Made by a program: the position numbers and the translations under genes
Shown here: piece after piece, positions 61,445 to 64,000 of the stretch
Numbering within the stretch: position 1 is the stretch's first letter
Layout: each line of letters begins with the position of its first letter
Notes under the pieces: generated by a model
Database searches by the model: none
What the model was told of the DNA's origin: nothing
The model's input: only the letters and a program-made list of their open reading frames with translations
NCBI RefSeq assembly: GCF_017744655.1
Contig: NZ_JAGIAW010000005.1
Span: forward strand, 186,001-250,000
Direction of reading: 5' to 3'
Source: Devosia sp.
GTDB taxonomy: Bacteria > Pseudomonadota > Alphaproteobacteria > Rhizobiales > Devosiaceae
DNA length: 64,000 bases

Positions 61445-62725
61445 ATGGACTATCGCGGTATCTTCGAGGATGCAGTGGACACGCTGCGGGCGGAAAAGCG
61501 CTATCGCGTTTTTGCCGATCTCGAACGCGTCGCCGGGCGTTTTCCTAAGGCCATCTATCGCGACGACGCGGACAATGCCCGCGAGATCACCATCTGGTGC
61601 TCCAACGACTATCTGGGCATGGGCCAGCACGAAAAGGTCGTGCGCGCCATGCAGGATACGGCCGGCTCCATGGGCGTCGGCGCCGGTGGCACGCGCAATA
61701 TTTCGGGCACCAATCGCCCGCTGGTCGAGCTCGAGCGGTCGCTCGCCGACCTGCACCGCAAGGAAGCAGCCTTGGTCTTCACTTCGGGCTTTGTGTCGAA
61801 CGAAGCCGCGATCTCGACCATTGCCCGGCTCCTGCCCGATTGCATTATTTTTTCCGACCAGCTCAACCACGCCTCGATGATCCAGGGTGTGCGCCAGTCG
61901 GGCATGGAAAAGAAGATTTTCCGGCACAATGACGTCTCGCATCTGCGCGAACTGCTGAGCCAGGTCGATCGCAAGCGACCGAAGCTGATTGCCTTTGAAT
62001 CCGTCTATTCGATGGATGGCGACATCGCCCCGATCAAGGAAATCTGCGACCTCGCCGAAGAGTTTGGGGCACTGACCTATATCGACGAAGTCCATGCCGT
62101 GGGCATGTATGGCCCGCGCGGCGGCGGCATTGCCGAGCGCGAAGGCCTGATGGACCGTATCGATGTCATCGAAGGCACGCTCGCCAAGGGTTTTGGCGTC
62201 ATGGGCGGCTATATCGCCGCCAACAAGGCGATCATCGATGCCGTGCGCTCCTATGCGCCCGAATTCATCTTTACCACCGCCCTGCCCCCGGCGCTTTGTG
62301 CTGCGGCGCGTGCCTCCATCGAGCACCTCAAGGGCAATGGTCACGAGCGTATGATGCACCAGCGCCAGGCGCGGCTGACCAAGGCAATCCTTGCCGATGC
62401 CGGCCTGCCGGTGATGGAGACTTCCACACATATCGTGCCGCTGATCGTGGGCGATGCGCGTGCGGTGAAGGCCGCCAGCGACATGCTGCTTGAAAAGCAC
62501 AATATCTATATCCAGCCGATCAACTACCCGACGGTTCCCAAGGGCACCGAACGGCTGCGCATCACCCCCACCCCGCTCCATACCGACGAAATGGTGTTCG
62601 AACTACGCCATGCGCTGGTGAGCGTCTGGACCAGCCTCGAACTGCCGCGCGAAAAGGCCGATGCCGCCATTACGGCGAGCAAACTGACCTCGGGCGATCT
62701 GACGCTGCCGAGCCTCGGCGGCTGA
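61445..62725 (+). CDS. hemA: 5-aminolevulinate synthase
   Basis: A 426-residue PLP enzyme condensing glycine and succinyl-CoA to 5-aminolevulinate, the C4 entry to haem. Blocks: [78 protein letters not shown] and the PLP Lys in [14 protein letters not shown]. Length is normal and the start ATG follows AAGGAA. It is unusual in having a possible FNR/FixK box, which links haem production to oxygen. PdxH in this window makes the cofactor. Confidence 0.97.
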   Translation: MDYRGIFEDAVDTLRAEKRYRVFADLERVAGRFPKAIYRDDADNAREITIWCSNDYLGMGQHEKVVRAMQDTAGSMGVGAGGTRNISGTNRPLVELERSLADLHRKEAALVFTSGFVSNEAAISTIARLLPDCIIFSDQLNHASMIQGVRQSGMEKKIFRHNDVSHLRELLSQVDRKRPKLIAFESVYSMDGDIAPIKEICDLAEEFGALTYIDEVHAVGMYGPRGGGIAEREGLMDRIDVIEGTLAKGFGVMGGYIAANKAIIDAVRSYAPEFIFTTALPPALCAAARASIEHLKGNGHERMMHQRQARLTKAILADAGLPVMETSTHIVPLIVGDARAVKAASDMLLEKHNIYIQPINYPTVPKGTERLRITPTPLHTDEMVFELRHALVSVWTSLELPREKADAAITASKLTSGDLTLPSLGG

Positions 62726-62747
62726 TTACCTTCAGCTAGCGCAGTAA

Positions 62748-62867
62748 CCCTCATGGTGAAGTGCCTTGCACTTGCAAGGCCTCGAACCAGGAGGGTGTGC
62801 CCCGATATTGCAGTGTCACGCCCCCGTGGTTCGAGGCTTCGCTACGCTACGCACCTCACCATGAGGG
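62748..62867. repeat. Family E repeat pair (copy 2)
   Basis: CCCTCATGGTGAAGTGCC with CAAGGCCTCGAACCAGGAGG (left) and GTGGTTCGAGGCTTCGCTAC with CGCACCTCACCATGAGGG (right). It is the same unit as the repeat at 46.5 kb, and lies after hemA. Confidence 0.8.
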
Positions 62868-62882
62868 CTACGGTCGTCCCCC

Positions 62883-62917
62883 TTGACCAAAAACCCGCGC
62901 CGCGACAATTATTTGTC
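62883..62917 (+). promoter_or_regulatory. Candidate promoter with overlapping palindrome
   Basis: TTGACC (62883-62888) is followed by 17-18 bases and CAATTA/AATTAT (62906-62912). The -10 region overlaps the palindrome GACAA-TTAT-TTGTC (62904-62917), which could be an operator. A transcript would start near 62919 and run into the structured region. Confidence 0.5.
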
Positions 62918-62930
62918 ATGATGCATCCCG

Positions 62931-63060
62931 CGCCCAAACTCCGACGTTGTGGCTTCCGGTCCCATGTGGACGGGGGCTTTGCGCCTGGGCGACGAAAAGG
63001 CTGAGTTTTATCACGCCGTCATCGACTCAACGCATACCTGCCTCCGCCCGGTTGGCAGGT
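62931..63060 (+). ncRNA. Structured leader or small RNA before the acetyltransferase gene
   Basis: P1 pairs CGCCCA (62931-62936) with TGGGCG (62986-62991). Inside, GCTTCCGGTCC (62952-62962) pairs with GGACGGGGGC (62968-62977) with one bulge and U-G pairs. A strong terminator stem follows at 63036-63060. The promoter at 62883 and terminator give a likely transcript of about 145 bases. It matches no riboswitch class that I recognise. Confidence 0.5.
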
Positions 63061-63070
63061 TTTTTGTTTT
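63036..63070 (+). terminator. Intrinsic terminator or attenuator
   Basis: Stem ACCTGCC (63036-63042) and GGCAGGT (63054-63060), loop TCCGCCCGGTT, then TTTTTGTTTT (63061-63070). It ends only 10 bases before the acetyltransferase ATG, so termination must be relieved for that gene to be read from the same promoter. Confidence 0.9.
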
Positions 63071-63080
63071 CGGATTAGTG

Positions 63081-63599
63081 ATGCCTCCTCATTTCGTCGC
63101 CTTCAGAACGGCCACCGCGGCAGACGTTCCCTCCATTCGCGCGCTCGTTCGCGCCTCCTACGCAAAATGGATCCCCATTATCGGCCGCGAGCCGCGTCCC
63201 ATGCTCGCCGACTATGCCGAGGCCATCCACGATTTCCGCTTCGACCTGCTCACCGTGGACGGACAGGTGGCCGGCGTGCTGCAGACCTGCCTTTGCGCCG
63301 ACCATCTCTGGATCGAGAACGTCGCCGTGCACCCGCACCACCAGCGCCGCGGCCACGGCCAGGCACTGCTGGTGCTGGCCGAACAGCTTGCGCGCCATGC
63401 CGGGCTCGGCGCTCTGCGCCTCCTGACCAATGCGGCCTTTGCCAGCAATGTCGCACTCTACCAGAAGCTCGGCTACGTGGTGGAACAGAGCGAAGCCTTC
63501 ATGGGCGGCACAACGCTCTACCTGACGCGCCAGCTCGCCCCTGCCGCTCCCATTCGCCCAGCGCATGGCTGGAATAACGAGAGCCGCACTACCGCTTGA
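63081..63599 (+). CDS. GNAT-family acetyltransferase
   Basis: A 172-residue N-acetyltransferase. Blocks FRTATAADVPSIRALVRAS, the acetyl-CoA-binding VAVHPHHQRRGHGQALLVLAEQ and ASNVALYQKLGYV are typical of GNAT. Substrate is unknown. The ATG at 63081 has a weak ribosome site (CGGA) and lies directly after an intrinsic terminator, which suggests the terminator controls it. A longer frame from 62949 is rejected. Confidence 0.85.
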   Translation: MPPHFVAFRTATAADVPSIRALVRASYAKWIPIIGREPRPMLADYAEAIHDFRFDLLTVDGQVAGVLQTCLCADHLWIENVAVHPHHQRRGHGQALLVLAEQLARHAGLGALRLLTNAAFASNVALYQKLGYVVEQSEAFMGGTTLYLTRQLAPAAPIRPAHGWNNESRTTA

Positions 63600-63670
63600 G
63601 CCGAGGAGAGATCATTTAGGTGTCATGGAAGCGAGCCGGGATCGTCCCGGGTCCGACAGAGGAGACCACC

Positions 63671-63841
63671 ATGAGCACCCCCCGCAAGAACAAGTTCTTT
63701 GCGACCCTCGACACCTTCGTCACCGTTTTCGGCAGCGCCGCAGCGGTTTCGGCAGCAGTTGAGGCCGGCCGGGCGCCCAAGGCGAAGCACCTGTCGGCCC
63801 TCGGTATCGAACCCACCGCCTTCCGCTCGATCGGCCGATAA
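63671..63841 (+). CDS. Small hypothetical protein (56 aa)
   Basis: A 56-residue basic protein: MSTPRKNKFFATLDTFVTVFG... with an amphipathic N-terminal part and ending TAFRSIGR. Strong ribosome site GAGGAG precedes ATG 63671; the upstream frame from 63620 is not preferred. Downstream is a terminator. The family is not recognised, but similar short proteins are common in Hyphomicrobiales. Confidence 0.7.
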   Translation: MSTPRKNKFFATLDTFVTVFGSAAAVSAAVEAGRAPKAKHLSALGIEPTAFRSIGR

Positions 63842-63921
63842 CAGCCGCGCGGGCCGCTGCTCCCTCCCGGCGTTTTGCCCCCCAAAATGCCTAGCGGTCT
63901 GATGCGCTAGAAGCCGACACA

Positions 63922-63965
63922 AAAGCCCGGATGCCAGTTTCCCTCCCTGGCCTCCGGGCTTTTTC
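63922..63965 (+). terminator. Intrinsic terminator of the small gene
   Basis: AAAGCCCGGA (63922-63931) and TCCGGGCTTT (63953-63962) form a long stem with an inner GCCAG/CTGGC stem, followed by TTTTCTATTTTT. Terminates the small gene. Confidence 0.92.
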
Positions 63966-64000
63966 TATTTTTGGGCTTTGTTCATGCGCGGGCTGCATGG

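Noticed and set aside
62748-62867. TTCGAACC-like bases suggesting a tRNA T-arm
   Set aside because: No cloverleaf can be drawn; the bases belong to family E repeat, also present at 46.5 kb.
62931-62991. Assignment of the nested stems to a known riboswitch class
   Set aside because: None of the conserved cores that I know (TPP, cobalamin, SAM-II, glycine, fluoride, guanidine) can be seen.
1-64000. Integrated mobile element or genomic island
   Set aside because: No transposase, integrase, att site or shift in base composition was seen; the repeats are short and intergenic.

Overview
The window is a 64 kb stretch of high-GC chromosome from an alphaproteobacterium, most likely Hyphomicrobiales and plausibly Devosia-like. 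This is an inference from gene content: C4-pathway 5-aminolevulinate synthase, an EtfBA pair, a DnaX that has lost most of its zinc cysteines, a 4.5S-type SRP RNA upstream of dnaX-ybaB-recR, FixJ-type and PAS-hybrid signalling proteins, and many small GC-rich palindromic repeats. There is no prophage, transposase, CRISPR array, rRNA or recognisable tRNA. Most of the window is ordinary core chromosome, so the interest lies in particular genes and in the spaces between genes.

Layout. 1-6.1 kb: the end of a degenerate histidine kinase, then a complete peptide-type ABC transporter operon (binding protein, two permeases, fused double ATPase). 6.1-13.1 kb (minus strand): UPF0149-like protein, GH1 beta-glucosidase, Mrp-type ATPase, transaldolase, aromatic/aspartate aminotransferase, etfA and etfB. 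13.4-17 kb: Tim44-like protein, M20 amidohydrolase, AEC transporter. 17.2-20.4 kb: glpD and glpK. 20.5-30.6 kb: DUF1499 protein, pdxH, DnaJ-like protein, a GIY-YIG nuclease bracketed by repeats, Sua5/YrdC, a deacetylase, xseB, SCO1, TlyA, a CAP lipoprotein, an APH(6)-like kinase and uxaC. 30.8-34.3 kb: a small membrane protein, an OmpR-type regulator and a sensor kinase fused to a periplasmic substrate-binding domain. 34.5-42.5 kb: dapD, dapE, three membrane proteins, def-fmt-truA (minus), rmuC, DUF2945. 42.7-46.4 kb: Do-type protease and a two-component pair. 46.7-51.6 kb: LOG protein, DUF817, SRP RNA, dnaX-ybaB-recR. 51.7-61 kb: a FixJ-type regulator lacking the phosphoacceptor Asp, mscL, PAS hybrid kinase, PRC-barrel protein, CSS-EAL phosphodiesterase, small genes, OmpA-like lipoprotein, DUF4037 and WS/DGAT-like proteins. 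61.4-64 kb: hemA behind an FNR/FixK-type box, a structured leader or small RNA with a terminator, an acetyltransferase and a small protein.

Working together. The glycerol genes feed glycerol into triose phosphate, uxaC opens uronate breakdown, and GH1 with the peptide transporter adds further nutrient uptake. dapD/dapE supply diaminopimelate and lysine. def-fmt-truA serve translation. dnaX-ybaB-recR and SRP RNA are housekeeping.

The strongest candidates for something unusual are the kinase/solute-binding fusion with its regulator (30.8-34.3 kb), the regulator with Asn in place of its phosphoacceptor Asp (51.7 kb), the promoter-structure-terminator unit ahead of the acetyltransferase (62.9-63.1 kb), and the GIY-YIG gene between two dRS3-like repeats (23.2-23.7 kb). 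Start positions were moved inward where a longer frame had no homology or ribosome site. No database search was run.
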